The notes: generated by a model not told the origin, from the letters alone. Numbered from the stretch's first letter, positions 42,410 through 52,895 are shown. The stretch is DNA of 64,000 nucleotides from an uncultured Bacteroidota bacterium (GCA_902793295.1 CADBDA010000011.1:1-64000), one strand, 5' to 3'. Made by a program: numbers and translations.

Positions 42410-43540
42410 ATGAATATCATCATCACTGGAGGCGCCGGATTCATCGGCACACATGTAGTACGTCTTTTTGTCAACAAATATCCGAACTACCACATTTTCA
42501 ATGTCGACAAACTGACTTATGCGGGCAATCTTTCCAATTTGAAGGATATTGAAAACAAGCCGAACTATACTTTTGTCAAGGCCGATGTGTGTGATTTCGA
42601 CACCATCTATGCGCTGATGCAACGTGAGAAGATCGACGGTGTCATCCATCTGGCCGCCGAAAGCCATGTGGACCGCAGCATCAAGGATCCTTTCACTTTT
42701 GCCCGTACCAATGTCTTGGGAACGCTGAGCATGCTTCAAGCAGCCAAATGCTATTGGGAATCGCTGCCTGAGAAGTTCGAGGGCAAACGCTTCTATCACA
42801 TCTCCACCGACGAGGTGTATGGCGCTCTCGAAATGACCTGCCCTGAGGGTATCAAGCCTCCCTTCAGCACCAAGGCGTCGTCGGGCGAACACCATCTGGC
42901 CTATGGCGACAAGTTCTTCACCGAAGACCTGAAATACATGCCCCACAGCCCCTATTCGGCTTCCAAGGCTTCCAGCGACCACTTCGTGCGTGCTTTCCAC
43001 GATACCTATGGCCTGCCTACTATCGTGACCAACTGCTCCAACAACTATGGTCCTTATCAGTTTCCTGAGAAACTGATTCCGCTGTTCATTAATAATATAC
43101 GTCATCGCCGTCCGTTGCCTGTCTATGGTAAAGGTGAGAATGTGCGCGACTGGCTCTATGTTGAAGACCACGCCCGTGCCATCGACCTCATTTTCCACAA
43201 GGGCAAGATCGCCGATACCTACAACATCGGCGGATTCAACGAGTGGAAGAATATCGATATCATCAAGGTGCTTATCAACACGGTCGACCGTCTGCTGGGT
43301 CGTAAGGAGGGTGAGGACATGGATCTCATCACCTATGTCACCGACCGCGCCGGACATGACATGCGCTATGCTATCGACAGCAGCAAACTGCAGCGCGAAT
43401 TGGGTTGGGAACCCAGCCTCCAGTTCGAAGAGGGTATCGAAAAAACCGTCCGTTGGTATCTTGACAATCAGGAATGGATGGACAATATCACCAGCGGCGA
43501 CTACGAAAAGTATTACGAATCTATGTACGCCAACCGATAA
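42410..43540 (+). CDS. rfbB: dTDP-glucose 4,6-dehydratase
   Basis: 376 residues, slightly long for RmlB. NAD loop MNIIITGGAGFIGTHVVR, HLAAESHVDRSI, YHISTDEVYGAL with the catalytic Asp-Glu pair (TDE), PYSASKASSDHFVRAF (YxxxK) and TNCSNNYGPYQFPEKLIP. It makes dTDP-4-keto-6-deoxyglucose for RfbC. A ~15-residue insertion around EMTCPEGIKPPFST is common in Bacteroidota versions. 25 bp after rfbD. Confidence 0.97.
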   Translation: MNIIITGGAGFIGTHVVRLFVNKYPNYHIFNVDKLTYAGNLSNLKDIENKPNYTFVKADVCDFDTIYALMQREKIDGVIHLAAESHVDRSIKDPFTFARTNVLGTLSMLQAAKCYWESLPEKFEGKRFYHISTDEVYGALEMTCPEGIKPPFSTKASSGEHHLAYGDKFFTEDLKYMPHSPYSASKASSDHFVRAFHDTYGLPTIVTNCSNNYGPYQFPEKLIPLFINNIRHRRPLPVYGKGENVRDWLYVEDHARAIDLIFHKGKIADTYNIGGFNEWKNIDIIKVLINTVDRLLGRKEGEDMDLITYVTDRAGHDMRYAIDSSKLQRELGWEPSLQFEEGIEKTVRWYLDNQEWMDNITSGDYEKYYESMYANR

Positions 43541-43558
43541 TCGCATCGTCTTTTCGCG

Positions 43559-44761
43559 ATGCCACATGCTATGTCAATAGAATTGGTTTGTCTCATTGCG
43601 GCCTTGCTGCCCGTTTTACTGGTACCTTCCTTGATGCCATTGACGGTGTTCTTGGCACGGCGCAAACGCTTGACCGACGCTCCCAATGCCCGCAAGCTCC
43701 AAAGCGAGCCCGTGGCAGTGCTGGGTGGCATGGTTATTATTACGTCTATCAGTATTTCGCTGACTGTTACAAATGTATTCTATGACATCAACTCGCTCTT
43801 TCCATCATTGTGCATCATGATTGTTATGTTCGTCTTTGGTATGTTCGATGACCTTGTGGGTCTGAGTTGGACATTCAAATTCGGACTACAGATGATCATG
43901 GTGATGCTCTTGTTTTTCTGCGGCAGCTTCGGCTTCTATTCGTTCTATGGTCTTTTCGGATTGTATGATACGCCCTATTGGCTGTCATTCCTCTTGTCCG
44001 CTTTCTTCGGGTTACTGCTTATCAATGCGGTCAACTTCATCGATGGCATTGACGGTCTGGCCTCCAGTATGGGCGTGCTGATTGCCGGTGTGATGGCTTA
44101 TTGGAATTATTACCATTCCTTTATGGTCTCCTCACTCCTCTCGATGATTGTCGGCTCGACGTTGTTGATGTTCTTTTTCTACAATGTCTTCTCTTCCAAG
44201 TATAAGATTTATATGGGCGATTCAGGCTCGCTGTTGCTTGGCTTGTTTGTCTACATCTCGGCCAATCCGGCGCCCTATAACACGCTGAACGACGAATTCC
44301 TTGTCGACCGCTATTTCATCTCATTCCTGCTGGCGTTGACCTCTGGCATAACGTTGGATTTGGTGCGTGTGGTGCTGACCCGTCTGCTTCGTGGACAGTC
44401 TCCCTTCCATCCCGACCGCAACCATCTGCATCATGTCTTCGTGGATTTGGGCATAAGCCATCTGATGGCCACACTCCACCTGTTGTTTCGTAGTGTGGTG
44501 ATGCTGGTTGTGTGGTATGTCTCGGCAATATTTGAAATGCAGGTCACAATGCAGTTCTTCGTGGTGTTGATTTGCAGTGTGGTTCTGTTCTGGCTACCTT
44601 ACATCAGAATTACCTTCTTGAAAGAACATTATCCGCTCCGCTATGTGCGCTTGTCGCACCGGTGGCAGCGTTGCAGCAAATGGCTGGATCCGTTTGCCAA
44701 TCTGATGAGCCGCATACTCGACGGCCGTCGCAAAGTCAAAACGATAGGAGGTGGTCAATGA
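43559..44761 (+). CDS. Undecaprenyl-phosphate sugar-1-phosphate transferase (WecA/MraY family)
   Basis: 400 residues with about ten membrane helices. Motifs of polyprenyl-phosphate HexNAc-1-P transferases: DAPNARKLQSEPVAVLGG, FGMFDDLVGLSWTFKFG (DD), NAVNFIDGIDGLASSMG, YMGDSGSLLLGLF and the HPDRNHLHHVFVDLG loop. It loads the first sugar on undecaprenyl phosphate and starts repeat-unit assembly. Starts at 43559 or 43571 (MSIELV) are possible. Its stop overlaps the next start as ATGA. Confidence 0.92.
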   Translation: MPHAMSIELVCLIAALLPVLLVPSLMPLTVFLARRKRLTDAPNARKLQSEPVAVLGGMVIITSISISLTVTNVFYDINSLFPSLCIMIVMFVFGMFDDLVGLSWTFKFGLQMIMVMLLFFCGSFGFYSFYGLFGLYDTPYWLSFLLSAFFGLLLINAVNFIDGIDGLASSMGVLIAGVMAYWNYYHSFMVSSLLSMIVGSTLLMFFFYNVFSSKYKIYMGDSGSLLLGLFVYISANPAPYNTLNDEFLVDRYFISFLLALTSGITLDLVRVVLTRLLRGQSPFHPDRNHLHHVFVDLGISHLMATLHLLFRSVVMLVVWYVSAIFEMQVTMQFFVVLICSVVLFWLPYIRITFLKEHYPLRYVRLSHRWQRCSKWLDPFANLMSRILDGRRKVKTIGGGQ

Positions 44762-45729
44762 AGAATTTTGCCATCATCGGTGTGGGTGGCTACGTGGCGC
44801 CGCGCCACCTGAAAGCCATCAAGGAAACTGGCAACCGCTTGCTGTCGGCCTACGACCGCAGCGATAGCGTGGGCATCTTGGACAGCTATTTCAGTGATGC
44901 GGCGTTCTTCACTGAACAGGAACTCTTCGACCGCCACAACAGCTTGCTCAAGGAACGGGGTATGGCACTCGACTATGTGACAGTTTGCACTCCCAACTAC
45001 CTGCACGACGCTCATACGCGCTATGGTTTGCGCCTGGGCGCCGATGTCATCTGCGAAAAGCCTGTCGTGCTCAATCCTTGGAACATCGATGCGCTCCAGA
45101 AGGTGGAACAGGAGACGGGCCACAAGGCTTACACAATCCTGCAGCTGCGCCTGCATCCTTCCGTACAGGCCTTGAAGACACTGGTAGACAACGGACCGGC
45201 GGACAAGGTGTACGATATCGACTTGACCTACATCACCTCTCGAGGCAACTGGTACTATGCCTCGTGGAAGGGCGATGTCCATAAAAGTGGCGGCATAGCC
45301 ACCAATATCGGTGTCCATTTCTACGACATGCTCTGCTGGATATTCGGTCCGGTTCAGCACAGTGTGGTGCATGTGGCTTCGCACGATCGTGTGGCGGGTT
45401 TCATGGAACTGCCTAAGGCTCGTGTGCGCTATTTTCTGAGCATCAATGCCGACCATCTGCCCGAAACAGTGCGACAGCAGGGGCAGCGCACCTATCGCAC
45501 CATTCTTGTCGATGGTGAGGAATATGCCTTCAGCCAGGGCTTCACCGAACTCCATACCAAGAGCTATGAGGAAATTTTGGTTGGCAAAGGGTTCTCTATC
45601 GGCGAGGCCCGTCAGTCCATCCAAGTGGTCCACGATATTCGCAACGCCACACCGGTCGGCTTGGTGGGCGACTACCATCCGCTGGCCCGCCAACCACTGA
45701 CCCCTCATCCCTTCGGATGGAAAAACTGA
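44758..45729 (+). CDS. wbpB: UDP-GlcNAc-uronate 3-dehydrogenase (WbpB/WlbA type)
   Basis: 323 residues, Gfo/Idh/MocA oxidoreductase. Rossmann start MKNFAIIGVGGYVAPRHLKA, VTVCTPNYLHDAHTRYGLRL, ICEKPVVLNPWNI with the conserved EKP, and GGIATNIGVHFYDMLCWIFG with the catalytic His. It oxidises C3 of UDP-GlcNAc-uronate. Followed by wbpD-, wbpE- and wbpA-like genes, giving the full route to UDP-2,3-diacetamido-2,3-dideoxy-glucuronate. Its start is coupled (ATGA) to the transferase before it. Confidence 0.9.
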   Translation: MKNFAIIGVGGYVAPRHLKAIKETGNRLLSAYDRSDSVGILDSYFSDAAFFTEQELFDRHNSLLKERGMALDYVTVCTPNYLHDAHTRYGLRLGADVICEKPVVLNPWNIDALQKVEQETGHKAYTILQLRLHPSVQALKTLVDNGPADKVYDIDLTYITSRGNWYYASWKGDVHKSGGIATNIGVHFYDMLCWIFGPVQHSVVHVASHDRVAGFMELPKARVRYFLSINADHLPETVRQQGQRTYRTILVDGEEYAFSQGFTELHTKSYEEILVGKGFSIGEARQSIQVVHDIRNATPVGLVGDYHPLARQPLTPHPFGWKN

Positions 45730-45767
45730 TTCTTGAACATTATCCAATAAATCATAATAAACCATAA

Positions 45768-46337
45768 ATGACTCCCTACATTCATCCCAGCAGCTATGTC
45801 GACGACGATGTCGTGATTGGTGAAGACACCAAGGTGTGGCACTTCTGCCATATCCAGCAGGGTGCCCGTATCGGACGCCGCTGTTCGCTGGGACAGAATG
45901 TCAATGTGGGCAACAACGTGCATATCGGCAACGGTGTCCGTGTCCAGAACAATGTCTCCATCTACGAGGGCGTGGAACTGGAGGACAACGTCTTTTGCGG
46001 TCCTAGTTGTGTCTTCACCAATGTGCTTACGCCCAGGGCACATTTCCCTGTGCATGGCCAATATGAGCGGACACTGGTGCGCGAAGGGGCTTCGTTGGGC
46101 GCCAACAGCACCGTGGTCTGTGGCCATACCGTGGGCCGCTCGGCCATGGTGGCCGCCGGTGCGGTAGTGACTGCCGATGTGCCGGATTACGCTTTGGTGG
46201 CTGGCGTCCCCGCCCGACAGATTGGCTGGGTGTGCGAATGCGGACAGCGGTTAGACGACACCTTGCAATGTGCATGTGGCCGCCATTACCGACTCGACTC
46301 CAGCCGGCTGACCAAAATCGACAACAGCCAAAGCTGA
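45768..46337 (+). CDS. wbpD: UDP-2-acetamido-3-amino-glucuronate N-acetyltransferase (WbpD/WlbB type)
   Basis: 189 residues, left-handed beta-helix acetyltransferase. Hexapeptide repeats run from [20 protein letters not shown] through [20 protein letters not shown] to [20 protein letters not shown]. It acetylates the 3-amino group. The C-terminus has [16 protein letters not shown], a Cys-x-Cys pair pattern like a small zinc knuckle, known in other WbpD-like proteins. 38 bp after wbpB. Confidence 0.92.
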   Translation: MTPYIHPSSYVDDDVVIGEDTKVWHFCHIQQGARIGRRCSLGQNVNVGNNVHIGNGVRVQNNVSIYEGVELEDNVFCGPSCVFTNVLTPRAHFPVHGQYERTLVREGASLGANSTVVCGHTVGRSAMVAAGAVVTADVPDYALVAGVPARQIGWVCECGQRLDDTLQCACGRHYRLDSSRLTKIDNSQS

Positions 46338-46387
46338 TCCTCACGAATACAAACGAAGAAAATAACGAAATAAAGATACCATACAAC

Positions 46388-47488
46388 ATGCAATTGCGAG
46401 ACTTGAACAGACAGTATGAGGCCCTGAAAGGCGAACTGGACGAGGCAATGCTTCGTACAGCGGCTTCAGGTGCCTACATCATGGGCGAGGCTGTTGCCGA
46501 ATTGGAGCAGCGTCTGGCCTGCTATGTGGGTGTCAAGCATTGCATCAGTTGTGCCAGTGGCACCGATGCGTTGCGTCTGGCGTTGATGGCTCTCGGCGTG
46601 GGACTAGGCGATGCGGTCTTTGTGCCCGATTTCACCTTTTTCGCCACTGCTGAGGCTGTGGCGCTGCAAGGGGCTACACCTATCATGGTGGATGTCGATG
46701 CCAATGACTTTAATATCAATCCCGACGATCTGCTGGCCAAATATCGCTATCTGACTGCACATAGCAGCTTGCGTCCGGTGGCTGTCATTGCTGTCGATTT
46801 GTTCGGCCGTCCAGCTGATTACGACAGGCTTCAGCCGCTCTGTCGTTCTTTGCAGCTGCATTTGGTCGAGGATGGGGCTCAGGGCTTTGGTGGCATGTTG
46901 CAACAGTCTCGTGCCTGCTCCTTCGGCGATATCGCCACCACGTCGTTCTTCCCTGCCAAGCCTTTGGGCTGTTATGGTGACGGCGGCGCGCTATTCACCG
47001 ACAACGACGACTGGGCTGACAGGCTACGCTCACTGCGCGTCCACGGCAAAGGTACCGACAAGTACGACAATGTCCGTATCGGCCTCAATTCGCGACTCGA
47101 CACCCTGCAGGCAGCAGTGCTGCGGGTCAAGTTGCGCCATTTCGACAACGAACTGAAGGCGGTGGACCGCATCGCCCGACGCTATAACGAACTGCTTCAG
47201 GGCAAAGCTATTTTGCCGACCCTCCCCGATGGCGTGAGCGCCTCGTGGGCCCAATACACCATTCAGGTCGAACAGCGCGATGCTTTACGCTCCAAGCTTC
47301 TGGAAGCTGGCATCCCCTCGGCCGTATATTATCCTCGAACCATGCAGCGCCAGTCGGCTTTCGCCGCCATCGGCCATCTGCAACAACCCTGCCCCGTGGC
47401 CGACAGGCTTACGGAAAGGGTACTTTCTCTCCCTATGCATCCTTATTTGACTGACGAAGAAATGGAACTGGTAGCCCGAACGATATGA
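46388..47488 (+). CDS. wbpE: UDP-3-oxo-GlcNAc-uronate aminotransferase (WbpE/WlbC type)
   Basis: 366 residues, DegT/DnrJ/EryC1/StrS PLP aminotransferase. MQLRDLNRQYEALKGELDEA start, CASGTDALRLALMALGVG, VFVPDFTFFATAEAVALQGA, LVEDGAQGFGG, and TTSFFPAKPLGCYGDGGALF with the PLP Lys. It adds the 3-amino group from glutamate. The longer frame back to 46232 overlaps wbpD and is rejected. Its stop overlaps the wbpA start (ATGA). Confidence 0.93.
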   Translation: MQLRDLNRQYEALKGELDEAMLRTAASGAYIMGEAVAELEQRLACYVGVKHCISCASGTDALRLALMALGVGLGDAVFVPDFTFFATAEAVALQGATPIMVDVDANDFNINPDDLLAKYRYLTAHSSLRPVAVIAVDLFGRPADYDRLQPLCRSLQLHLVEDGAQGFGGMLQQSRACSFGDIATTSFFPAKPLGCYGDGGALFTDNDDWADRLRSLRVHGKGTDKYDNVRIGLNSRLDTLQAAVLRVKLRHFDNELKAVDRIARRYNELLQGKAILPTLPDGVSASWAQYTIQVEQRDALRSKLLEAGIPSAVYYPRTMQRQSAFAAIGHLQQPCPVADRLTERVLSLPMHPYLTDEEMELVARTI

Positions 47489-48765
47489 TGACTCTCGACG
47501 ATATACGGATTTGTGTTGTAGGACTCGGCTATGTGGGCTTGCCACTGGCTCGTCTGTTTGCCACTCGCTACCCTACGGTGGGTTTCGACACCGACAGTCG
47601 TCGTGTGGCAATGCTCAACGAGGGGCATGACTCCACATTGGAGGTCGACGACGAGCTGCTGCAATCCGCACTCCGCGACCATGGAATGCGCTGCACCGAC
47701 CGGTTGGACGATGTGGCCGACTGCAACATCTATGTCGTCACGGTTCCGACACCTGTCGATGCCAACAACCGTCCCGACTTGCAGCCGCTGCTTGCAGCAT
47801 CTGGTATGGTGGGCAGCGTCTTGTGCAAAGGCAATCTGGTGATCTACGAGTCTACCGTCTATCCGGGTGTCACCGAAGAGGTGTGTGTGCCTGCTTTGGA
47901 GGCGGCGTCACAGTTGCATTTCAACAGTGATTTCTTTGTGGGTTACAGTCCTGAACGTGTCAACCCCGGCGACAAGCTGCACCGCGTGGAGAATATCTGT
48001 AAGGTGACTTCGGGTTCCACTCCCGAGACGGCCACGTTGGTCGACAGCCTATACGGCAGCGTGCTGACCCAGGGTACCCATAAGGCGCCCTCCATCCGCG
48101 TGGCGGAAGCATCGAAAATCATCGAGAATAGCCAGCGCGACGTCAACATTGCCTTTATGAACGAACTGGCCAAGATTTTCAATGCTATGGGCATCGATAC
48201 GGGCGATGTGTTGGCCGCCGCTGCCACCAAGTGGAATTTCATCCCCATGAAGCCTGGCTTGGTGGGCGGACATTGCATCAGCGTCGATCCGTATTATCTG
48301 ATTGCCCAGGCACAGGTGTACGGCGTCCTGCCTCGGGTGATGTCCAATGCCCGTCGGCTGAACGACGGCATGGGGGCCTATGTGGCCAACAGACTGGTGA
48401 AACTGATGAACCTCAAGGGGGTACGAGTCAAAGATGCTCGCATCTTGATTCTGGGGTTCGCCTTTAAAGAGAATTGTCCCGACATCCGCAACTCCAAGGT
48501 GGCGGATATCTACCACACTTTGCGCGAATACACCCCTCACATCACCGTTTGCGACCCGTGGGTTGATGCCGACGAGGTGCGTGCGGCCTGCGGTATAGAG
48601 GTGGTCGGCAGCCTGCCCGACGACGCCTCTTTCGACGCACTGATGCTGGCTGTGGCCCATCGTCAGTTCGCCTCGGTCGACGTGCGCCGCTTGGCACCCG
48701 AACCTGCCGTGGTCTACGACGTGAAGGGTCTGCTTCCTCGCGAGTGGGTCGACGAACGATTATAA
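47485..48765 (+). CDS. wbpA: UDP-N-acetylglucosamine 6-dehydrogenase (WbpA/TviB family)
   Basis: 426 residues, nucleotide-sugar dehydrogenase. N-terminal NAD domain ICVVGLGYVGLPLARLFA, VVTVPTPVDANNRPDL, LVIYESTVYPGVTEEVCVP; the catalytic Cys in GLVGGHCISVDPYYL; the C-terminal domain with GFAFKENCPDIRNSKVADIY. The STVYPGVTEE pattern fits UDP-HexNAc 6-dehydrogenases. It should give UDP-GlcNAcA, the substrate of WbpB. The WbpI 2-epimerase needed for the manno form was not seen. Confidence 0.93.
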   Translation: MMTLDDIRICVVGLGYVGLPLARLFATRYPTVGFDTDSRRVAMLNEGHDSTLEVDDELLQSALRDHGMRCTDRLDDVADCNIYVVTVPTPVDANNRPDLQPLLAASGMVGSVLCKGNLVIYESTVYPGVTEEVCVPALEAASQLHFNSDFFVGYSPERVNPGDKLHRVENICKVTSGSTPETATLVDSLYGSVLTQGTHKAPSIRVAEASKIIENSQRDVNIAFMNELAKIFNAMGIDTGDVLAAAATKWNFIPMKPGLVGGHCISVDPYYLIAQAQVYGVLPRVMSNARRLNDGMGAYVANRLVKLMNLKGVRVKDARILILGFAFKENCPDIRNSKVADIYHTLREYTPHITVCDPWVDADEVRAACGIEVVGSLPDDASFDALMLAVAHRQFASVDVRRLAPEPAVVYDVKGLLPREWVDERL

Positions 48766-48807
48766 TATTGAATTAATTAATTGATATCTAAGATAAAATA
48801 AACGACT

Positions 48808-50733
48808 ATGTTTCAGAAATTATTCTACAATCTGGTGAAAAGATACCGTCACTCAACGGTTCCCGGATGGATCATGTTGGCTTTCGATGTGATGTTGTTC
48901 ATCGGGGCATTTGCCCTTTCTGAGCTGTTTTCATGGCGTTTTGAGAAAGCGATGACATGGAATGCTCTGATTACCAATTTCTGCATCAGCTTCGCGGTGA
49001 TGTTGTTCTTTTTCATCCTTTTCAAGACCTATCGCAGCATTATCCGCCACATGGGCCTTAACGACATCTTCCGTGTCTTGCTGGCCTGCCTCTTCTCGGC
49101 TGTGGCTTGCATGGCGCTGAATTTCTTGAACAACAAGTTCAAAGTTGTCCCGACGGTTTCTAATGTGATTCCGTCTTACATGATGACCACCATGCTTTTC
49201 TCGATGATGGCGCTGCTGATGTTGCTGGAACGTTTCATGATACTGTATATCTACAACCAGTACTTCAAACGTCGCCGCCGCGAGGTGAATCTGGTCATCT
49301 ATGGCGCCGGTGCCGCTGGTGTCATCGCCAACAACGCCCTCAAGCAGGATATCCACTTCGAATATAAGGTCCATGCGTTCATCGATGACGACCTGTCGAA
49401 GGTGAACCAGCAGCTGGACAGCGTCCCCGTCATGAGGGCTCGCGATGTGCTCAACCCGAAGTTTGTTGCTTCCAAGAATATCTCGCAGATTATCATTGCC
49501 ATCCCCACCATCCGACTGATGCACAAACAGGCTATCACCAACCGTGCTCTTGATTTGGGCTTGACTGTCAAGGCGGTGCCTCATATCTCGAATTGGATGA
49601 ACGGCACTTTCTCGGTCAACCAGATTCAGGACATCAAGATTGAGGACCTGCTGGAACGTGAGCCTATCAAGATCGACAATATCAACGTGGTGCGTGAGGT
49701 GCTCGACAAGACGGTGCTTGTCACTGGCGCCGCGGGTTCTATCGGTAGCGAGATTTGCCGCCAGCTGCTCCAGTACAAGCCGTCCAAGATCATCATGCTC
49801 GACCAGGCCGAGTCACCGCTCTACGACTTGCAGTTCGAATTGCGCAACAACGAGCCTTATAAGAAATCCATCGACGCCATGGAATTTGTCATTGCCAATG
49901 TGAAGGACCAGGCGCGCATGGAGGAGGTCTTCGAGATGTTCCGTCCCGATTTGGTCTATCATGCCGCTGCCTACAAGCATGTCCCCTTCATGGAGGAGAA
50001 CCCCTACGAGGCTATCTATGTCAATGTCTTCGGCACGAAGAATGTGGCCGATTTGGCTATCAAGTATGGTGCCGAAAAGTTCGTCATGGTCTCCACCGAC
50101 AAGGCGGTCAATCCCACCAATGTGATGGGCGCCACCAAGCGCATGGCTGAAATCTACATCCAGAGCCGTTCGACCGAGAAGACCCATTTCGTCACGACAC
50201 GTTTCGGCAATGTACTGGGCTCCAACGGTAGCGTCATCCCGCTGTTCAAGAAACAGTTGGCTGCGGGCGGTCCGCTCACCGTCACCCACAAGGACATCAT
50301 CCGCTACTTCATGACCATCCCCGAGGCTTGCAACTTGGTGCTCGAGGCTGGCGCTATGGGGCAGGGGGGCGACATCTTTGTCTTCGATATGGGCAAACCG
50401 GTCAAGATATATGACCTGGCCAAGAAGATGATTCAGCTCTCCGGTCTCAAAGGAATAGAAATCAAGGAAATCGGTCTGCGTCCGGGCGAAAAGCTCTACG
50501 AGGAGCTGCTGGCCACCAAGGAAAACAACATTCCGACCTATCACCCCAAAATCCTTCGTGCCGAGGTGCGCAAGTATCCTATTGAGGATATCGACATCGC
50601 TTATGCCGAACTGCAGGACATCATGTTCACGCTCGACGACCGTAAGATTGTGGCCAAGATGAAGGCCATCGTGCCCGAGTTTATCAGTAACAACAGTATC
50701 TACTGCGACCTCGACAAAAAACAGGACAAATAA
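48808..50733 (+). CDS. Membrane nucleotide-sugar 4,6-dehydratase (CapD/WbpM/PglF family)
   Basis: 641 residues. Four N-terminal membrane helices (about 20-155), a first Rossmann-like domain (VNLVIYGAGAAGVIANNAL), then the catalytic short-chain dehydrogenase part: VLVTGAAGSIGSEICRQLL, YHAAAYKHVPFMEENPYEAI, VMVSTDKAVNPTNVMGATKR and FGNVLGSNGSVIPLF. It probably converts UDP-GlcNAc to a 4-keto-6-deoxy sugar at the inner membrane. It has its own ~40-bp AT-rich leader but no clear -7 box. Confidence 0.92.
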   Translation: MFQKLFYNLVKRYRHSTVPGWIMLAFDVMLFIGAFALSELFSWRFEKAMTWNALITNFCISFAVMLFFFILFKTYRSIIRHMGLNDIFRVLLACLFSAVACMALNFLNNKFKVVPTVSNVIPSYMMTTMLFSMMALLMLLERFMILYIYNQYFKRRRREVNLVIYGAGAAGVIANNALKQDIHFEYKVHAFIDDDLSKVNQQLDSVPVMRARDVLNPKFVASKNISQIIIAIPTIRLMHKQAITNRALDLGLTVKAVPHISNWMNGTFSVNQIQDIKIEDLLEREPIKIDNINVVREVLDKTVLVTGAAGSIGSEICRQLLQYKPSKIIMLDQAESPLYDLQFELRNNEPYKKSIDAMEFVIANVKDQARMEEVFEMFRPDLVYHAAAYKHVPFMEENPYEAIYVNVFGTKNVADLAIKYGAEKFVMVSTDKAVNPTNVMGATKRMAEIYIQSRSTEKTHFVTTRFGNVLGSNGSVIPLFKKQLAAGGPLTVTHKDIIRYFMTIPEACNLVLEAGAMGQGGDIFVFDMGKPVKIYDLAKKMIQLSGLKGIEIKEIGLRPGEKLYEELLATKENNIPTYHPKILRAEVRKYPIEDIDIAYAELQDIMFTLDDRKIVAKMKAIVPEFISNNSIYCDLDKKQDK

Positions 50734-50766
50734 CAATCAAGTCCACTTCAACCAACTTGTATCGCA

Positions 50767-51819
50767 ATGAAGACAGCTCTAATCACCGGTATCACGGGCC
50801 AGGATGGTTCTTTTCTGGCCGAATTCCTTCTGCAGAAAGGATATGAAGTCCACGGACTGATACGACGTTCGTCGTCGTTCAACACCGGACGTATCGAACA
50901 CCTCTACCTCGACGAATGGGTGCGTGACATGCACCGCAAACGCTTGGTCAACCTGCACTATGCCGACATGACCGATTCCAGTTCGCTCATCCGCGTGCTG
51001 CAGGAGGTGCGTCCCGACGAGGTGTACAACCTGGCGGCGCAGAGCCATGTAAAGGTGAGCTTCGACGTGCCGGAATACACTGCCGAAGTCGACGCTGTCG
51101 GAACACTCCGACTGCTTGAGGCTGTACGCATCTTGGGCATGACCAAGAGCTGCCGTGTCTATCAGGCTTCCACCTCCGAACTCTTCGGCCTTGTGCAGCA
51201 GATTCCACAGACGGAGGAAACGCCCTTCTATCCGCGTTCCCCCTATGGCGTGGCCAAACAGTACGGCTTTTGGATTGTGAAGAACTACCGTGAGTCGTAT
51301 GGCTTATATGCTGTCAATGGTATCCTGTTCAACCACGAGAGCGAGCGTCGTGGCGAGAATTTTGTCACCCGTAAGATTTCGCTGGCCGCCGCCCGTATCG
51401 CCATGGGCGTACAGGATTGTCTCTATCTGGGCAATCTGGATGCGCTGCGCGACTGGGGTTATGCCAAGGATTATATCGAATGCATGTGGCTGATGCTGCA
51501 ACAGCCTGAGCCGGAAGACTATGTCATAGCCACTGGAGAAAACCATTCGGTGCGCGAATTTGTCACGTTGGCATTCCACTATGCGGGCATCGAACTCGAA
51601 TGGCAGGGTCAGGGCATTGACGAAAAAGGTATTGACAAAAACACTGGCAGATTGCTGGTGGCGGTCGACCCTCGCTTCTTCCGTCCTGCCGAAGTGCAGC
51701 AGCTGCTGGGTGATCCTACCAAGGCACGTACGCGCTTGGGTTGGAACCCCCAAAAGACCAGCTTTGAGGATCTGGTCAGAATCATGGTTGAACACGATCT
51801 GTCTTCGCTTAAGAAATGA
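50767..51819 (+). CDS. gmd: GDP-mannose 4,6-dehydratase
   Basis: 350 residues. [67 protein letters not shown] with the catalytic Ser/Glu, [18 protein letters not shown] (YxxxK) and [19 protein letters not shown]. First step to GDP-L-fucose; the next gene completes it. Its stop overlaps the fcl start (ATGA). Confidence 0.97.
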   Translation: MKTALITGITGQDGSFLAEFLLQKGYEVHGLIRRSSSFNTGRIEHLYLDEWVRDMHRKRLVNLHYADMTDSSSLIRVLQEVRPDEVYNLAAQSHVKVSFDVPEYTAEVDAVGTLRLLEAVRILGMTKSCRVYQASTSELFGLVQQIPQTEETPFYPRSPYGVAKQYGFWIVKNYRESYGLYAVNGILFNHESERRGENFVTRKISLAAARIAMGVQDCLYLGNLDALRDWGYAKDYIECMWLMLQQPEPEDYVIATGENHSVREFVTLAFHYAGIELEWQGQGIDEKGIDKNTGRLLVAVDPRFFRPAEVQQLLGDPTKARTRLGWNPQKTSFEDLVRIMVEHDLSSLKK

Positions 51820-52895
51820 ATCAGGACGCTAAAATATATGTCGCCGGACACCGTGGTCTGGTAGGATCGGCTATCTGCCGTGTGTTGCACGAACAGGGTT
51901 TCCATAACATCATCGGTCGCACCCATGCCGAATTGGATTTGTTGGATCCTGTCGCCACTCGCGATTTCTTCGACAGTGAGCGGCCCGAATATGTCGTGCT
52001 GGCAGCGGCCTTGGTGGGGGGCATTATGGCCAATTACACCTATCCGGCCGACTTCATTTATCAAAATCTCCAGATTCAGCAGAACGTCATTGGCGAATCG
52101 TTCCGACACGATGTCAAGAAGCTGCTCTTTTTGGGTAGCACCTGCATATATCCGCGAATGGCACCACAGCCTATCTCGGAGAGTGCTTTACTGACCTCAT
52201 CGCTCGAGCCGACCAACGAACCTTATGCCTTAGCCAAAATAGCGGGTCTGAAGATGTGCGAGGCCTTCAACCGCCAATATGGAACCAACTACATCTCGGT
52301 AATGCCGACCAACTTGTATGGTCCCAACGATAATTTCGATCTGATGAATTCGCATGTGCTTCCAGCCATGGTGCGCAAAATCCATCTGGCGAAATGCGTC
52401 ATGGATGGCGACGACAAGGCGCTGCTTTCCGATTTGGAACGTCATCCCGTGGAGGGCATCGCTCCCAGTGACGGCGCTGAAAGCGTCAAAAACGCGCTCG
52501 ACAAACGGTTCAACATCCACAACGGATCCATCACCCTTTGGGGAACTGGTGAGCCTTTGCGTGAATTTCTTTGGAGCGAGGACATGGCCGACGCCTGTGT
52601 CTTTCTGCTGCATCGGGTCGACGCACGACAGTTGGCCGATATGGGCACCTCGTTCCTCAATGTCGGCACGGGTATCGAGCATACTATTGCGCAAGTGGCC
52701 CACATGGTGGCTGCCACCGTGGGGTACAAAGGCTCCATCCTTTTCGACGCCTCCAAACCCGACGGCACTCCCCGCAAACTGACCGACCCCTCACGGCTCC
52801 ATGCCTTGGGCTGGCGCCACAAGGTGGAACTGGCAGACGGTATCAAACAACTCTATGATTGGTATCTGGCTGCAAACGAGAACGCTGGAAAATAA
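51816..52895 (+). CDS. fcl: GDP-L-fucose synthase
   Basis: 359 residues, epimerase-reductase making GDP-L-fucose. [76 protein letters not shown] and [20 protein letters not shown]. It is about 40 residues longer than E. coli Fcl because of an insertion around 200-235 ([18 protein letters not shown]), common in Bacteroidota. Last gene of the locus before the terminator at 53001. Confidence 0.96.
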   Translation: MNQDAKIYVAGHRGLVGSAICRVLHEQGFHNIIGRTHAELDLLDPVATRDFFDSERPEYVVLAAALVGGIMANYTYPADFIYQNLQIQQNVIGESFRHDVKKLLFLGSTCIYPRMAPQPISESALLTSSLEPTNEPYALAKIAGLKMCEAFNRQYGTNYISVMPTNLYGPNDNFDLMNSHVLPAMVRKIHLAKCVMDGDDKALLSDLERHPVEGIAPSDGAESVKNALDKRFNIHNGSITLWGTGEPLREFLWSEDMADACVFLLHRVDARQLADMGTSFLNVGTGIEHTIAQVAHMVAATVGYKGSILFDASKPDGTPRKLTDPSRLHALGWRHKVELADGIKQLYDWYLAANENAGK

